Assembly (NCBI GenBank): GCA_030831885.1
Contig: JAURKF010000011.1
Span: forward strand, 1 to 29,057
DNA: 29,057 nucleotides
Source: Flavobacteriales bacterium
GTDB taxonomy: Bacteria; Bacteroidota; Bacteroidia; Flavobacteriales; UA16
Direction: 5' to 3'
The position numbers and the translations under genes were made by a program. The notes under the pieces are model-generated. The model did no database searches. It was not told the DNA's origin and was given only the letters and a program-made list of their open reading frames with translations. Numbering within the stretch: the first letter of the stretch is position 1; the number at the start of each line of letters is the position of its first letter. This document shows positions 8,647 to 16,936 of the stretch, one piece after another.

Positions 8647-9804
8647 TTAGTGCGGGACGATAAACCGACCAATCTGTTTTATGGTAAGTCTGGCAATCTC
8701 GTCCCATGTAAAATGCTGAATGCGATGCAGCGATGCTCGTTGCTTTTCTTCCAATAACGCCGCATCCATTAGAACAATGTCGGCGATACATTTTTCAAGC
8801 GATTGCTCATTTCCGGGTTCAACCAACCATCCGTTACGCTCGTCCACTACTGTAGGAACGGCTCCTACCGGAGTAGCGAGAATTGCCAATCCTCTTGCCA
8901 TCCCTTCCATTATAACATTGGGCATTCCTTCTGAGTGGGAAGGTGTGACGAGCACCTGACAGCGATCTAATACGGATTGAATTGCTTTAGATTCCTTGAG
9001 TGTCCCGTGGTAAGTAATGTTGCTTTGTTTGAGTTGATTAGATTGCGGAATAGGCCCAATGAAATGAAAGTGAAAATTACCTTCCCCTAAATGTTTAAGT
9101 GCTTCATTCAATTCTAGAATTCCCTTGCGTCGCTCGAATCTTCCAACGAAACAAAAGTGTTTTTTTTCAATTGTGGACTTCTGAATGTTCGCTACTATCC
9201 AACTTGAATCTATTCCAGTTGGTATTTCTGCAATCTTTTTTGAATCTACGCCCAGCGATGAAATGAGTTCTGTGATTTTTCCTCCGTATGAAAAAACCAC
9301 ATCGGCATTTGTTGTATTCCATTGCACCGGCTTGCGTAGTAAATAACTTTCAATTCGCAGGCGAAAATTGGCAGGTCGCTGAAACATTTCATATCCGTGG
9401 AACTTAACTCCAATAGGCGGCAATTGTTTGCCCTGCTTTTTTTTCTCAAGAAAATACCACCCTGCAAAACCTTTGGCGTAAATGAAATCGAACTCATGAA
9501 TTCGCGATTCAATTCGGTTGTAGAGCAGTTTTGAATAGATGTAAGACTCCTTGAGGTAGTGCCCGGGATACCACGAAGGCGCCGGAAAACGCATGCAGAT
9601 TGATTCGATGATGCCTAGCGCTTGATCGCCAAAAGCGTTCACAAGATCTTCGCGTTCGGGAAGTTTATTGTTGCCTATCACACAATGAAACAATGTAACT
9701 GAATTTCCTTGAAGGGCCAGCTCGCGGGCCAGATTCTGACTGTGTTTCTGCATGCCGCCAATAACAAATGGCGTAATTCCATCGGTGAGTATTAGTAGCT
9801 TCAT
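8647..9804 (-). CDS. Glycosyltransferase family 4 protein
   Basis: A GT4 glycosyltransferase of about 385 residues. The N-terminal domain has F-V-I-G-G-M-Q-K-H-S-Q-N-L (16-28 counted from the upstream ATG), the glycine-rich acceptor loop of the family. The donor domain begins F-V-G-R-F-E-R-R-K-G (221-230), and the signature SEGMPNVIMEGMARG lies at 293-307. Two in-frame ATGs compete: 9804 gives an ATGA overlap of four bases with the preceding gene, while 9810 adds two residues. I favour 9804 because four-base overlaps are used elsewhere in this operon. Donor and acceptor are unknown. Confidence 0.87.
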   Translation of the reverse strand: MKLLILTDGITPFVIGGMQKHSQNLARELALQGNSVTLFHCVIGNNKLPEREDLVNAFGDQALGIIESICMRFPAPSWYPGHYLKESYIYSKLLYNRIESRIHEFDFIYAKGFAGWYFLEKKKQGKQLPPIGVKFHGYEMFQRPANFRLRIESYLLRKPVQWNTTNADVVFSYGGKITELISSLGVDSKKIAEIPTGIDSSWIVANIQKSTIEKKHFCFVGRFERRKGILELNEALKHLGEGNFHFHFIGPIPQSNQLKQSNITYHGTLKESKAIQSVLDRCQVLVTPSHSEGMPNVIMEGMARGLAILATPVGAVPTVVDERNGWLVEPGNEQSLEKCIADIVLMDAALLEEKQRASLHRIQHFTWDEIARLTIKQIGRFIVPH

Positions 9805-10979
9805 GCGCATGATGTGAGGATGTGGGCGGCTACTTGTTGCCAGGTATGTGCAGTCAAAACCTTGCGGTGGAAATTTTCTGCCATGCGCAGACTTTCATTT
9901 TTTTCTTTGAGCATAAATCGCATTGCTTCTGTAAGTTCTACTCTAGAATTCTCAATGAGCAGGCCATGTTCCATATGTGTCATAACATCCGTTACGGGCA
10001 CAACATTGGGAGCAATGATGGCTTTTTGCATCGCCCCGTATTCGAAAATTTTTACGGGAGAGCCATACCAGTTGCTTCGAGCCATTATAGTAATGTCCAT
10101 TACTGATAAATAGTTGTACACCTCAGCGTGGGGAACATTACCGGTAAAAAATATCGCGTTTGATAATTGTAATTCTGCAACACGGTTTTTTAAAGCAGGT
10201 AATATTTCACCATCACCTACAATCAACATCCGTGCATTGGGATATTCCTTTGCAATCGAAGCAAACGATTCAATCATTGTATCGACCCCATGATAGGGGA
10301 AAATGGAACCAACAAAACCGATAACTTTTTGAGAGATTTCAAGATTAAATTCAGATCGTATTTCAGCAATACGCGCCGACTCGGTTTGGATATGATTGGG
10401 ATTTACTGCATTGGCAGCAACTACAATCGAATCTCCTGAAGCGCCTGTTTTTTGAAGCAAATATTTTTTCATTGCTGTGGAAACAACAATAGTTCGATAG
10501 GCGCTGAGTACCTGCTTTCGTTCATGCCAATTGCCCAAAAAACTCAAAAGACTTCTACCCTGCATAGCAATTTTTTCTTCAGGGTAGGGGGCATTCATTT
10601 CTACAACGTATCGCAGTCCGGCCTTCTTGGCGGCGCGCATACCGGCCCCCATGCCATAACAACTGCGTTCATAGATTAAATCAGGTTTTTCGTGGGCGAT
10701 TAGTGCATTCAATTTCTTCTCGAGCCTTCGATCGGAAAGAAGCATGTTGAAATCACGAAGTGTTTCCCAAACAAGAGAAGGGATGAAGCTCTTCCAGCGG
10801 CTGCGCTTGTAGGAAATGGATTGCGAAATAGTTGTCAAATCTTCTCCGCCTGCAATCAATCGGATAACGGTATGACCTTCTGCTTCAAATCCCGAAATGA
10901 TTTCGCGAATGTGCGTACCTGGTCCACTGGGCGCACTCATGTTAATGTGCGGATGCGGGCTGAAATACAGAATTTTCAT
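9801..10979 (-). CDS. Glycosyltransferase family 4 protein
   Basis: A 392-residue GT-B enzyme. The acceptor domain contains S-A-P-S-G-P-G-T-H-I-R-E (15-26), and the donor domain starts with V-G-S-I-F-P-Y-H-G (223-231). The glutamate-containing signature is in the divergent form GSPVKIFEYGAM (306-317) seen in a subset of GT4 enzymes, where K-I-F-E-Y replaces the usual E-x-x-P-x-x-x-x-E. It is the third gene of the minus-strand operon. Its start overlaps the preceding gene by four bases (ATGA) and its stop overlaps the next. Likely cytosolic or peripheral at the inner membrane. Confidence 0.85.
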   Translation of the reverse strand: MKILYFSPHPHINMSAPSGPGTHIREIISGFEAEGHTVIRLIAGGEDLTTISQSISYKRSRWKSFIPSLVWETLRDFNMLLSDRRLEKKLNALIAHEKPDLIYERSCYGMGAGMRAAKKAGLRYVVEMNAPYPEEKIAMQGRSLLSFLGNWHERKQVLSAYRTIVVSTAMKKYLLQKTGASGDSIVVAANAVNPNHIQTESARIAEIRSEFNLEISQKVIGFVGSIFPYHGVDTMIESFASIAKEYPNARMLIVGDGEILPALKNRVAELQLSNAIFFTGNVPHAEVYNYLSVMDITIMARSNWYGSPVKIFEYGAMQKAIIAPNVVPVTDVMTHMEHGLLIENSRVELTEAMRFMLKEKNESLRMAENFHRKVLTAHTWQQVAAHILTSCA

Positions 10980-12214
10980 TTCACTAAAGTCAAAACTTGC
11001 TGAGCGCGTTGTGCCGAAGTATGCGAAGAAAGTTCAAAATCTACATTGAATCTATGCTGCACGAAATTCCCTTCGAGAAAGTCAGCAACATCCTCGTTTG
11101 CTTCGACTGCCTGAATGCCGAGTTGGTGAGTGGTCACGAAGTGGGTGGCTTCACCGGTGGATGCAACCATTAAAGTGGGCTTGCGAAGAGGCAGATACTC
11201 ATAAAACTTGGTTGTGAGTTCGTCTTTCTTGTTATCCGGTAGCACCACTAGCAGCGCATCGGCCTCCTGCATTACCTTGAAAATCGATTTGCCGATGGGG
11301 CTGTGTATTGCAATGCAACGTATATCGTGGAGAAAGGCCGGGACAAAGGCTGAAGTGTAGATATCTATTCTAAGCTGTTTCTTCTTCTGCTGTGCGCTTT
11401 GCAAGTAGGTTTTCACCAGCGCACCAAATTGTTGCCATTGCGGTTCGCTGCCGATGTACATATCGCCTGCGTAAACAAGTCGAAACTCGTTATCCTTTTC
11501 TCTTTGCGCTCCTTTTTGCTCGAAATCCTCCGAATCAAAAAAGTGAGCGATTGTCTCGAATTTCGGCTGATGATTGCAGTGAGCAAGTGACCAATCTTTC
11601 AGTTGTTGAGTCAGATAGTCGTAGGGTGTTGTAATAATATCAGCATGTTCAAACACGAACTTCTGTTTGTTAGACTCAACGTTTTTTCTCTTTGCGGCGA
11701 GATTTGCCATGCCGTAATTTCTTGCCGTCAACCAAGGGTCGCGGTAATCAGCCAGTAATGTGCATGTAGGAAATTGTCGCTTGAGTTCGGCGGCATACAC
11801 GAGTAGGTTCCAGGGTGCGCCGGTTGCAATAATGACGTTAATCTCGTTACTCTTGATAATTTCCTTGGCCATTGGCATGAGTTTTTTGTCCCATCCAATG
11901 GATTGATCGTAAATCGTTCCATCCTCCTGAAGTTTAAGCAACCATTGATAAAATTTATATTGAGCGCGCGCGAGCACAGTTCTCTTAGGGTGTGAAAGTG
12001 CTTTGGGGTAAATACGCGCTGCACTGAAAACCTGAATGTTCGGATGTTGAACATCCTGCGACCATGGCGAAGCTGTAACGTTATCAGGCGTTTCTGCTTT
12101 AATGACAAAAATCCGATGTCCATCCATTGCCAATGCCTTGGCAAGCTTGGCCCATCTTCTTCCACCAATGCCGGGGTTGGGCGGAAAATCATAATTAATG
12201 AGCAAAAAATTCAT
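10976..12214 (-). CDS. Glycosyltransferase, GT4-like
   Basis: A 412-residue protein with GT-B organisation. The N-terminus is Y-D-F-P-P-N-P-G-I-G-G-R-R-W (8-21), the family glycine loop that precedes the first helix. D-Y-R-D-P-W lies at 156-161, a motif seen in GT4-like proteins that begin this way. The C-terminal half has V-Y-A-G-D-M-Y at 247-253 and K-F-Y-E-Y-L-P-L-R-K-P at 336-346, equivalent to the donor-binding K-x-x-E-Y region. It overlaps the downstream gene by four bases and follows the first operon gene after a 9-base gap. The transferred sugar is unknown. Confidence 0.78.
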   Translation of the reverse strand: MNFLLINYDFPPNPGIGGRRWAKLAKALAMDGHRIFVIKAETPDNVTASPWSQDVQHPNIQVFSAARIYPKALSHPKRTVLARAQYKFYQWLLKLQEDGTIYDQSIGWDKKLMPMAKEIIKSNEINVIIATGAPWNLLVYAAELKRQFPTCTLLADYRDPWLTARNYGMANLAAKRKNVESNKQKFVFEHADIITTPYDYLTQQLKDWSLAHCNHQPKFETIAHFFDSEDFEQKGAQREKDNEFRLVYAGDMYIGSEPQWQQFGALVKTYLQSAQQKKKQLRIDIYTSAFVPAFLHDIRCIAIHSPIGKSIFKVMQEADALLVVLPDNKKDELTTKFYEYLPLRKPTLMVASTGEATHFVTTHQLGIQAVEANEDVADFLEGNFVQHRFNVDFELSSHTSAQRAQQVLTLVK

Positions 12215-12223
12215 TCTTCTTGG

Positions 12224-13546
12224 TCAAGGTTCCGGGAAGGCTTCCATGCGGTAATCTGATAACCCGGTGGTTCTAAAGTACTCCTCAGTATCCATGTTTC
12301 CAAACTGTTTGAGCTTGGCTTCAAGCTCGGGTTGCGTTCGAAAACAAATTGAATTCAGCGGACTGCGGTTCATGGGGAATTGACCGATGAACATGTTACC
12401 GATGAGCGTTTTGAATCCACTGTACAAGCGCTCATACAAAACTGTGCTGAAAGCAGCAATGGCGATTTCTGATTTTGTGAAATGTTGCGAGGTGCCTCCC
12501 TGCACAGCGAAAATGGTGAAGTGGTCATGGCCGATGCATTTCCTGTAATGCTCTTCCATGGCACCAATTAATTCGGGTCGAAGCTCCTTTGGATGAGGAA
12601 ATATTTGAAGCTCGTAATTCGGATGGGTGCTGACTATTTTTCCGAGCATCGCTAGTATCGCTTCTTCTGCTTCTGCTATGCGCCCACCATAGTCGGCATG
12701 TTTTTGCGCCTTGCGCAACCAAGCACCATGGCTGTAAAATCCAATCGTGCCTGACTTTTCGCATCGGTTGTTGTTCTTATACCGTGCATAGCTCGCGCGT
12801 GAATTGTATGGAGGCCATAAATGAATGTTCTTAACGCGAATTGTATCCTGAAACTTTTTCAATTCTTCATAGTGATAGGGCGAACTGAAAGCGACATCAT
12901 CGGCCAGAATGATTCTGTGGTGCGTAGCCAATGGTCCGGAAGATGGAATTTTGAAAAGTCGAATTCCTTTTTCACGAAAAACGAGATACATAAAGTTACT
13001 GTCAATCTCGTATGGCAAGAAGTCGAAAATCTGTCCGATAGAATGCGTTTTTGCATATTTCACAAGGAATGCAATTTCAACGACCTCAGCAATCGATAGG
13101 GCCAAAGAACTTCGGTAAGGATTCGTAATACAGCGAAACGCTTGGCGAAATGCGAAAGGAAGCCAGCGAAAAAAGAGTGGCCAAACAGAGTAGTCGCCCA
13201 GCGACATATGATCCCTGTCGAGGTAACTATGCAAGTTACTTTTTCCGCATCGACCAATGTATTCGATGATTGCATCAACATTATTACTGCTGCTAATGAT
13301 GAGAGAGGATGCAGAGTTATCCAACTTGCGTAGGCCCTTATTTCGGGCAAGGATTCTTCTGAAAGTTCTCACCAAAACCCTGAAGCCGATTAGGCGATCG
13401 AATCGGGCAAAATCTTGCAACCGGTAGGATTGGTATTCCAACAAACAGACAGCAGCTAAATGCTCGTTACTGGTTCGGTCTTCACTCGTCCATTTTTTTT
13501 CGACTTCACGGCACAAACGCAATACGTCGGAAAGTTCACTTACCAT
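12224..13546 (-). CDS. Unrecognised protein, possibly a GT-B capsule/nonulosonate transferase
   Basis: I do not recognise this 440-residue protein with confidence. It has no signal peptide or obvious transmembrane helix and is rich in aromatic and basic residues. The C-terminal half looks GT-B-like: I-G-F-Y-S-H-G-A-W (268-276), I-F-P-H-P-K-E (315-321), and S-T-V-L-Y-E-R-L-Y-S-G (367-377). This order of an opening strand, an H-P motif and an S/T-rich donor helix also occurs in polysialyltransferase- and CDP-glycerol-transferase-type enzymes. It heads the minus-strand glycan operon and is divergent from neuB, which makes a sugar-acid transferase role attractive, but that is inference. The frame is open for 20 codons upstream, without ATG, GTG or TTG, so the ATG at 13546 is the only good start. 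Confidence 0.6.
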   Translation of the reverse strand: MVSELSDVLRLCREVEKKWTSEDRTSNEHLAAVCLLEYQSYRLQDFARFDRLIGFRVLVRTFRRILARNKGLRKLDNSASSLIISSSNNVDAIIEYIGRCGKSNLHSYLDRDHMSLGDYSVWPLFFRWLPFAFRQAFRCITNPYRSSLALSIAEVVEIAFLVKYAKTHSIGQIFDFLPYEIDSNFMYLVFREKGIRLFKIPSSGPLATHHRIILADDVAFSSPYHYEELKKFQDTIRVKNIHLWPPYNSRASYARYKNNNRCEKSGTIGFYSHGAWLRKAQKHADYGGRIAEAEEAILAMLGKIVSTHPNYELQIFPHPKELRPELIGAMEEHYRKCIGHDHFTIFAVQGGTSQHFTKSEIAIAAFSTVLYERLYSGFKTLIGNMFIGQFPMNRSPLNSICFRTQPELEAKLKQFGNMDTEEYFRTTGLSDYRMEAFPEP

Positions 13547-13856
13547 AGAGAGACGAAGGATATCAGGCGCAAAGCCTTTGCTGAGTGAATATTCGAACCA
13601 TGGTGCTTAAACGTATTCATGCTAAACGAGCTCCCTTTCGAGGTAGTGCAATAATAAGCTATTCGCAGAATGTCACGGCACTCGTTATTTTAATTCGGAT
13701 TTAACAACGTGCATCAAATTGCAATACATAACTCAATAATTTATCTGCATAGAACAAATTATAAAGTGTTCTGTGGCATATTTGCCTGGCTATTCAGCAA
13801 ACAGTTTTGAAGTTGAATAGTGCGTAGAATTCACACGCTGAACCTGATTGAATAAA
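13547..13856 (+). other. Divergent intergenic region between the glycan operon and neuB
   Basis: These 310 AT-rich bases separate two divergent transcripts and hold no convincing gene. They must contain both promoters. I see one plausible plus-strand promoter (13781-13809) and no good minus-strand TAnnTTTG element; TATAATTTG at 13763-13755 on the minus strand has one extra spacer base. A short imperfect inverted repeat, GGCA-N4-TGCC at 13775-13786, could be an operator but is too short to rely on. Confidence 0.6.
13781..13809 (+). promoter_or_regulatory. Possible neuB promoter (TTTG-N17-CAgtTTTG)
   Basis: TTTG at 13781-13784, 17 bases, then CAGTTTTG at 13802-13809, one mismatch from TAnnTTTG. 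Transcription would begin around 13815, leaving a leader of about 40 bases before the neuB ATG at 13857. Confidence 0.35.
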
Positions 13857-14903
13857 ATGAAAAAGGAAGGAATTTACATTATTGGTGAAATTGGTCAAAA
13901 TCACAATGGTAGCGTGGATTTGGCAAATTTACTCACCGATATGGTGGCGAGAAAGATTGATGACAATCTTTTCGGGCTTGACCTGAAGGGTATGGATGCG
14001 GTGAAACTTACCAAGCGCGATCTGAAGCATGAGTTGAGCCTTTCTCAGATGAACAGGCCGTACAACAGCCCGCACTCATTTGGCGCAACCTATGGGGAGC
14101 ACAGAGAGTTTCTCGAGTTGACGGATGAGGAGCATTATGAAGTTTACAAGCATGCCAAGGCAAACGGATTGGATTTCGTGGAAACCCTCTGCTCGCAAAA
14201 CTGCCTGAGTATCCTCAAATATTTCACGCCTGATCACCTAAAGGTGGCCAGTCGCGATTTGACGAATTTGCCTTTGTTGAATGCCCTCGCTGAAACAAAA
14301 ATCCCCATAATTCTTTCCACGGGAATGGCCGGAAAACAAGAGTTGGAGGAGGCTCTTGAAGAAGTGAGTCGTTACCACAATGACATTAGTATTCTGCATT
14401 GTGTGTCGGAATATCCCACCAATCCCAAAAATGTAAATCTGAATACTATCAAGTATCTTCAAAATCACTTTGGTAAATACACGATTGGCTTCTCAGATCA
14501 CACAATCGGTATATCAACTGCGATAGCTGCCGTTGCCATGGGTGCTAAATTGATTGAGAAGCACATTACCATTGATCGGCGTATGAAAGGCACTGATCAA
14601 GCAGGGTCACTGGGCCCTGATGGTGTAATGCGCATGGTACGCGACATACGGATGCTCGAGTTGTCGATGGGAGTGGAGGATATCTTTATCGAAGAGAGCA
14701 CGGAAGGAGCTCGAATGAAACTGGAACGCTCCGTGGCAAGCAAGCGACTTATCAAGAAGGGTGAAACGATTTCTGAGGAAGATATCCATCTTCTATCGCC
14801 TGGCGATGGTGTTAAATGGCGCGACCGTCAGCAAATTGTTGGTAAGGTTGCCAATGCGGATATTCCTGCAGATGAAATCATTTATCCAACAATGATCGTA
14901 TGA
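13857..14903 (+). CDS. neuB: N-acetylneuraminate synthase-family nonulosonic acid synthase
   Basis: A 348-residue NeuB-family enzyme that condenses phosphoenolpyruvate with an N-acyl hexosamine or hexose, or its 6-phosphate, to form a nine-carbon sugar acid. The TIM-barrel domain opens I-G-E-I-G-Q-N-H-N-G-S (9-19). G-F-S-D-H-T (211-216) and E-K-H-I-T (234-238) supply the two metal-binding histidines, H215 and H236. A C-terminal SAF/antifreeze-like domain begins near 290 (R-S-V-A-S, then L-S-P-G-D-G). I start at ATG 13857; a TTG three codons upstream is possible but less likely. The gene overlaps the HAD phosphatase gene by four bases, which suggests a 9-phosphate product, but Neu5Ac, KDN, legionaminic and pseudaminic-type products cannot be told apart. 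Confidence 0.9.
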   Translation: MKKEGIYIIGEIGQNHNGSVDLANLLTDMVARKIDDNLFGLDLKGMDAVKLTKRDLKHELSLSQMNRPYNSPHSFGATYGEHREFLELTDEEHYEVYKHAKANGLDFVETLCSQNCLSILKYFTPDHLKVASRDLTNLPLLNALAETKIPIILSTGMAGKQELEEALEEVSRYHNDISILHCVSEYPTNPKNVNLNTIKYLQNHFGKYTIGFSDHTIGISTAIAAVAMGAKLIEKHITIDRRMKGTDQAGSLGPDGVMRMVRDIRMLELSMGVEDIFIEESTEGARMKLERSVASKRLIKKGETISEEDIHLLSPGDGVKWRDRQQIVGKVANADIPADEIIYPTMIV

Positions 14904-15418
14904 TACTGCCCAAGCTCGTTGTAACCGATATTGATGGAGTGTGGACCGACGGTGGCATGTATTACGATCAGCAAGGCAATGAGTGGAAGAAATTTAATAC
15001 ATCCGATAGTGCCGGAGTTCTTTTTCTGCGATTAGCGAAGATTCCCTTGGCTATAATAACCGGTGAAAACACGACCATCGTTCAGCGCAGAGCGGAGAAA
15101 CTGGGTGTTGAAAGACTTTACCAAGGAGTGAAAGATAAACTCGGTCTCGCACGTCAAATCTGTTCCGAGTTAAACATTCAACTATGCGAAGTTGCATTTA
15201 TAGGTGACGACTTGGGCGATATGCCTCTGCTGCAGGAAGCGGGTCTAGCTGCTTGCCCTGCCAATGCACCGGAATATGTCAAGGATATCGTGCATTTTAC
15301 CACGAAAAAAGCCGGTGGTGATGGAGCTTTCCGAGAATTTGTGGAGCACATCCTGGCATCGAACCAATTATTACAAAAGGTATTAGATGACCACAAGCAA
15401 TCTTTGACCACTGCCTAG
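14900..15418 (+). CDS. KdsC/NeuA-phosphatase-like HAD hydrolase (nonulosonate-9-phosphate phosphatase candidate)
   Basis: A 172-residue C0-type HAD phosphatase of the KdsC/YrbI family, which works as a tetramer without a cap domain. Motif I is D-I-D-G-V-W-T-D-G (10-18; nucleophile D10, acid D12), motif II is I-I-T-G-E-N (52-57), and motif IV is G-D-D-L-G-D (102-107). Family members dephosphorylate KDO-8-phosphate or sialic-acid/KDN 9-phosphate. The four-base ATGA overlap with neuB makes a nonulosonate-9-phosphate substrate likely, as in the KDN pathway of Bacteroides, where a synthase and a phosphatase of this type are paired. No cytidylyltransferase domain is fused to it. Confidence 0.85.
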   Translation: MILPKLVVTDIDGVWTDGGMYYDQQGNEWKKFNTSDSAGVLFLRLAKIPLAIITGENTTIVQRRAEKLGVERLYQGVKDKLGLARQICSELNIQLCEVAFIGDDLGDMPLLQEAGLAACPANAPEYVKDIVHFTTKKAGGDGAFREFVEHILASNQLLQKVLDDHKQSLTTA

Positions 15419-15441
15419 ATTTTCCTTGAATCAGTAGGGTT

Positions 15442-16485
15442 TTACTCGTTAGGGAAAACAGGATATAGTTTTCTAAAGCCTTGTTCGCTCAGTAGGAGCG
15501 ACACTTCCAGACTTCGTTTGCCTGCAATGCATTGAAGAATAATTGCCCGGTCTTTATCCCAGTCTGCCGATTGCCAAATGATATCGTTTACTGTCAAACA
15601 AAAGTCGAAATGAATCGCGCCAGATTCACCGTCCTCAATTATTAGTATGGAAATGACGCCCGGCTCAATCGCCTGAATATCGTAAACTTCACTTTCTCGG
15701 ATAGGCTGAATCGCTTGCGACAGGCCAGGAAATTTCAGCGGTTTAGTTTCTTTCGAGACTGCAACATCGATGAGAACAGGATGGTAATTTTTCAAATCGA
15801 ATTGCATGAGTTTACCATCAAGCCTAGATTGCCCGAATGCCAGCATGTTTAGCGCCTCCTGGGCCATGATATTGCCGATGATTCCCACAGCAGGTGCCCA
15901 CACACCAAGGGTATCGCATCCATGAATTGATGAGTCCTTGCCGATAGGAAATACTTGCGCGTAGGAAGTTGCGGAATGACCGTGAAATACGGATACCTGA
16001 CCATCGAATCGACTTACCGCACCAAAAACAAGCGGAATACGCAGATTGGATGCGACATTGTCAATCGAATATTTTACATCCCGCACATCGCAGCAGTCGA
16101 TGATAAGGTGGTGCCCCGCACACAATTGTTCTCCGTTGGCATCAGAAAAGACTTCAACTATAGATTTGATTTGAGCATCGGGGTAATGACTAGCGAGTTT
16201 TTCGGCAGCTACTTCGGACTTTTTTTTCCCAACATCTGCTTCGCTGAAAAGGTGTTGCCTCGATAAATTGCTGACATCTATACTATCGTAATCTACCAGC
16301 GTTAGCTTGCCTACACCTACCGCTGCAAGGCAGGGTGCTACGATATTTCCTAATCCGCCTACACCAATTATTATGACCGAGGATAGGCGGATACGACGTT
16401 GATGTTCCTGGCTAAAGCCCGGAAGCAGGAAATGACGTTCATATCGCTTCCATTCGGAGTCGGGGATTGGATTTTCCTCATTCAT
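15442..16485 (-). CDS. HesA/MoeB/ThiF-family adenylyltransferase with degenerate rhodanese-like tail
   Basis: A 347-residue E1-like enzyme that should adenylate the C-terminal glycine of a ubiquitin-like sulfur carrier (MoaD or ThiS type). The Rossmann loop GVGGLG is at 41-46, followed by V-D-Y-D-S-I-D-V-S-N-L-S-R-Q (64-77), which carries the nucleotide-contacting aspartate and arginine. C190, in H-G-C-D-T-L-G, aligns with the MoeB/ThiF cysteine. The two C-x-x-C zinc pairs of MoeB are missing: S-Y-A-Q-V-F stands in place of the first pair and N-Y-H-P-V the second. After residue 260 a short rhodanese-like segment ends in Q-C-I-A-G-K-R-S (318-325), with C319 as candidate persulfide cysteine. 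No moaD or thiS gene is adjacent. Confidence 0.82.
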   Translation of the reverse strand: MNEENPIPDSEWKRYERHFLLPGFSQEHQRRIRLSSVIIIGVGGLGNIVAPCLAAVGVGKLTLVDYDSIDVSNLSRQHLFSEADVGKKKSEVAAEKLASHYPDAQIKSIVEVFSDANGEQLCAGHHLIIDCCDVRDVKYSIDNVASNLRIPLVFGAVSRFDGQVSVFHGHSATSYAQVFPIGKDSSIHGCDTLGVWAPAVGIIGNIMAQEALNMLAFGQSRLDGKLMQFDLKNYHPVLIDVAVSKETKPLKFPGLSQAIQPIRESEVYDIQAIEPGVISILIIEDGESGAIHFDFCLTVNDIIWQSADWDKDRAIILQCIAGKRSLEVSLLLSEQGFRKLYPVFPNE

Positions 16486-16613
16486 GCTATTCGCGAAAGT
16501 AATCGCATGCTCTTGAAGACTAAGTTTTGATTTCCGGCAGTGGGGATTAAATATCTGTAAATGAAAAGTCTAAAAGGTTTTTTGGGTGTGTGGCATACGC
16601 TGAAAAAAAAATC

Positions 16614-16643
16614 TTGGCATTCACATAAAAAAACATACTTTTG
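16614..16643 (+). promoter_or_regulatory. acpP operon promoter (TTG-N19-TAnnTTTG)
   Basis: TTG at 16614-16616, 19 bases, then TACTTTTG at 16636-16643, a perfect Bacteroidota sigma-ABfr type promoter. Transcription should begin near 16649, leaving a leader of about 28 A-rich bases before acpP. Confidence 0.8.
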
Positions 16644-16676
16644 GCCCCGTTTAAAACCATTTAATACCTATAAAAA

Positions 16677-16913
16677 ATGTCAGACGTAGCAAAGAAAGTG
16701 ACCGCCATTATCGTTGACAAACTTGGCGTTGAAGAAGCAGAAGTAACCCGTGAGGCGAGCTTCACCAACGATTTGGGTGCGGACTCTTTGGATACCGTGG
16801 AACTTATCATGGAATTCGAAAAGGAATTCAACATTGCCATCCCAGACGATCAGGCAGAGAAAATCGCCACCGTTGGGCAGGCTATCGAGTATATCGAAAA
16901 CAACGCGAAGTAA
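16677..16913 (+). CDS. acpP: Acyl carrier protein
   Basis: A 78-residue acidic acyl carrier protein that carries growing fatty acids on a 4'-phosphopantetheine arm. The attachment site is Ser37 in [10 protein letters not shown] (34-43), and the four-helix pattern and length are typical of AcpP. The ATG follows an A-rich leader (ACCTATAAAAA) with no strong Shine-Dalgarno, as usual for Bacteroidota. It lies 23 bases ahead of fabF in the conserved acpP-fabF-rnc order and is driven by the promoter at 16614-16643. Confidence 0.97.
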   Translation: MSDVAKKVTAIIVDKLGVEEAEVTREASFTNDLGADSLDTVELIMEFEKEFNIAIPDDQAEKIATVGQAIEYIENNAK

Positions 16914-16936
16914 TTTTCGCATAATCGTAATTTGTT

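Noticed and set aside
15419..15477. Possible terminator between the neuB unit and the ThiF-type gene
   Set aside because: The TTTTCC/GGAAAA pairing is AT-rich with a long loop and has no GC stem, so a terminator is not supported.
16561..16692. A 43-codon plus-strand frame ahead of and overlapping the acpP start
   Set aside because: It spans the strong promoter at 16614-16643 and runs out of frame into acpP, so it cannot be a transcribed gene from that promoter and has no recognisable features.
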